A DNA stretch of 7,251 nucleotides from an uncultured Novosphingobium sp. Its GTDB lineage: Bacteria > Pseudomonadota > Alphaproteobacteria > Sphingomonadales > Sphingomonadaceae. Below the pieces are notes generated by a model. It saw nothing but the letters and a program-made list of their open reading frames with translations. It did not search any database and was not told the DNA's origin. Both the position numbers and the translations under genes were made by a program. Location: the NCBI GenBank assembly GCA_938005655.1, contig CALLNA010000110.1, positions 1-7,251 of the forward strand, given 5' to 3'. Shown here one piece after another: positions 7,165 through 7,251 of this stretch; within the stretch, counting starts at the first letter, position 1, and each line of letters opens with the position of its first letter.

Positions 7165-7251
7165 TTACGTGCCCTTGAACCCTTGCGCGATCACGTACCA
7201 TTCGGACGAATCCTTGCGGCTCGCCGGGGGGTTGGCGTGCTTGACGCTGGC
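7165..7251 (-). CDS. C-terminal end of an unrecognised protein, cut by the right edge
   Basis: Minus-strand frame in phase with the window edge: the last 28 residues read ASVKHANPPASRKDSSEW followed by YVIAQGFKGT, then TAA at 7167-7165. The composition (an aromatic EWYVIA strand, a short polar lead) looks like a real folded C-terminus rather than a GC-driven shadow frame. I do not recognise the family. The gene converges on the cytochrome gene. Confidence 0.55.
   Translation of the reverse strand, partial: ASVKHANPPASRKDSSEWYVIAQGFKGT

Overview
The window is very GC-rich and tightly packed. Gene content and protein style (an alphaproteobacterial PheA with the start MHSF, a membrane-anchored CycM-like cytochrome c, and a dispersed palindromic repeat with the core CTGAACTCGTTTCAG) point to a sphingomonad (Alphaproteobacteria, Sphingomonadales). 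This assignment is inferred from recall, not from a search.

Layout. From the left edge to about 6180 everything reads on the minus strand. In transcription order (right to left): prephenate dehydratase (pheA, 6178-5285); an 89-nt spacer; then DUF4129 protein (5195-4503), DUF4350 protein (4506-3220), MoxR-family AAA+ ATPase (3223-2249) and DUF58 protein (2219-879). A 163-nt spacer carrying a two-hairpin REP-like repeat follows, then the SpoIIM-family membrane protein (715 to beyond the left edge). DUF4129/DUF4350 and DUF4350/MoxR each overlap by four bases (ATGA), so these three genes are almost certainly one translationally coupled transcript that continues into DUF58. On the plus strand, diverging from pheA, lies a membrane-anchored class I cytochrome c (6314-6958) with a recognisable promoter and a strong intrinsic terminator. 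At the right edge, converging on it, are the last 28 codons of an unrecognised minus-strand gene and a possible 35-residue ORF behind it.

How the genes work together. MoxR ATPases are commonly encoded beside DUF58 (von Willebrand A-like) proteins and membrane proteins, and are thought to act as chaperone or remodelling machines for envelope or metalloprotein targets. Here the ATPase and its DUF58 partner sit with two single-copy membrane proteins carrying soluble domains (DUF4129, DUF4350) and a SpoIIM-type multi-pass protein, although nothing suggests a spore former. The set looks like one membrane-associated complex whose substrate is not known. PheA (phenylalanine synthesis) and the cytochrome (respiratory electron transfer) are housekeeping neighbours with no evident functional tie to it.

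No mobile element, CRISPR array, tRNA or rRNA was seen. The least explained content is the MoxR-centred operon. Second to it are the REP doublet inside the operon, an 11-base homopolymer in the DUF58 gene, and the small ORF at the right end.
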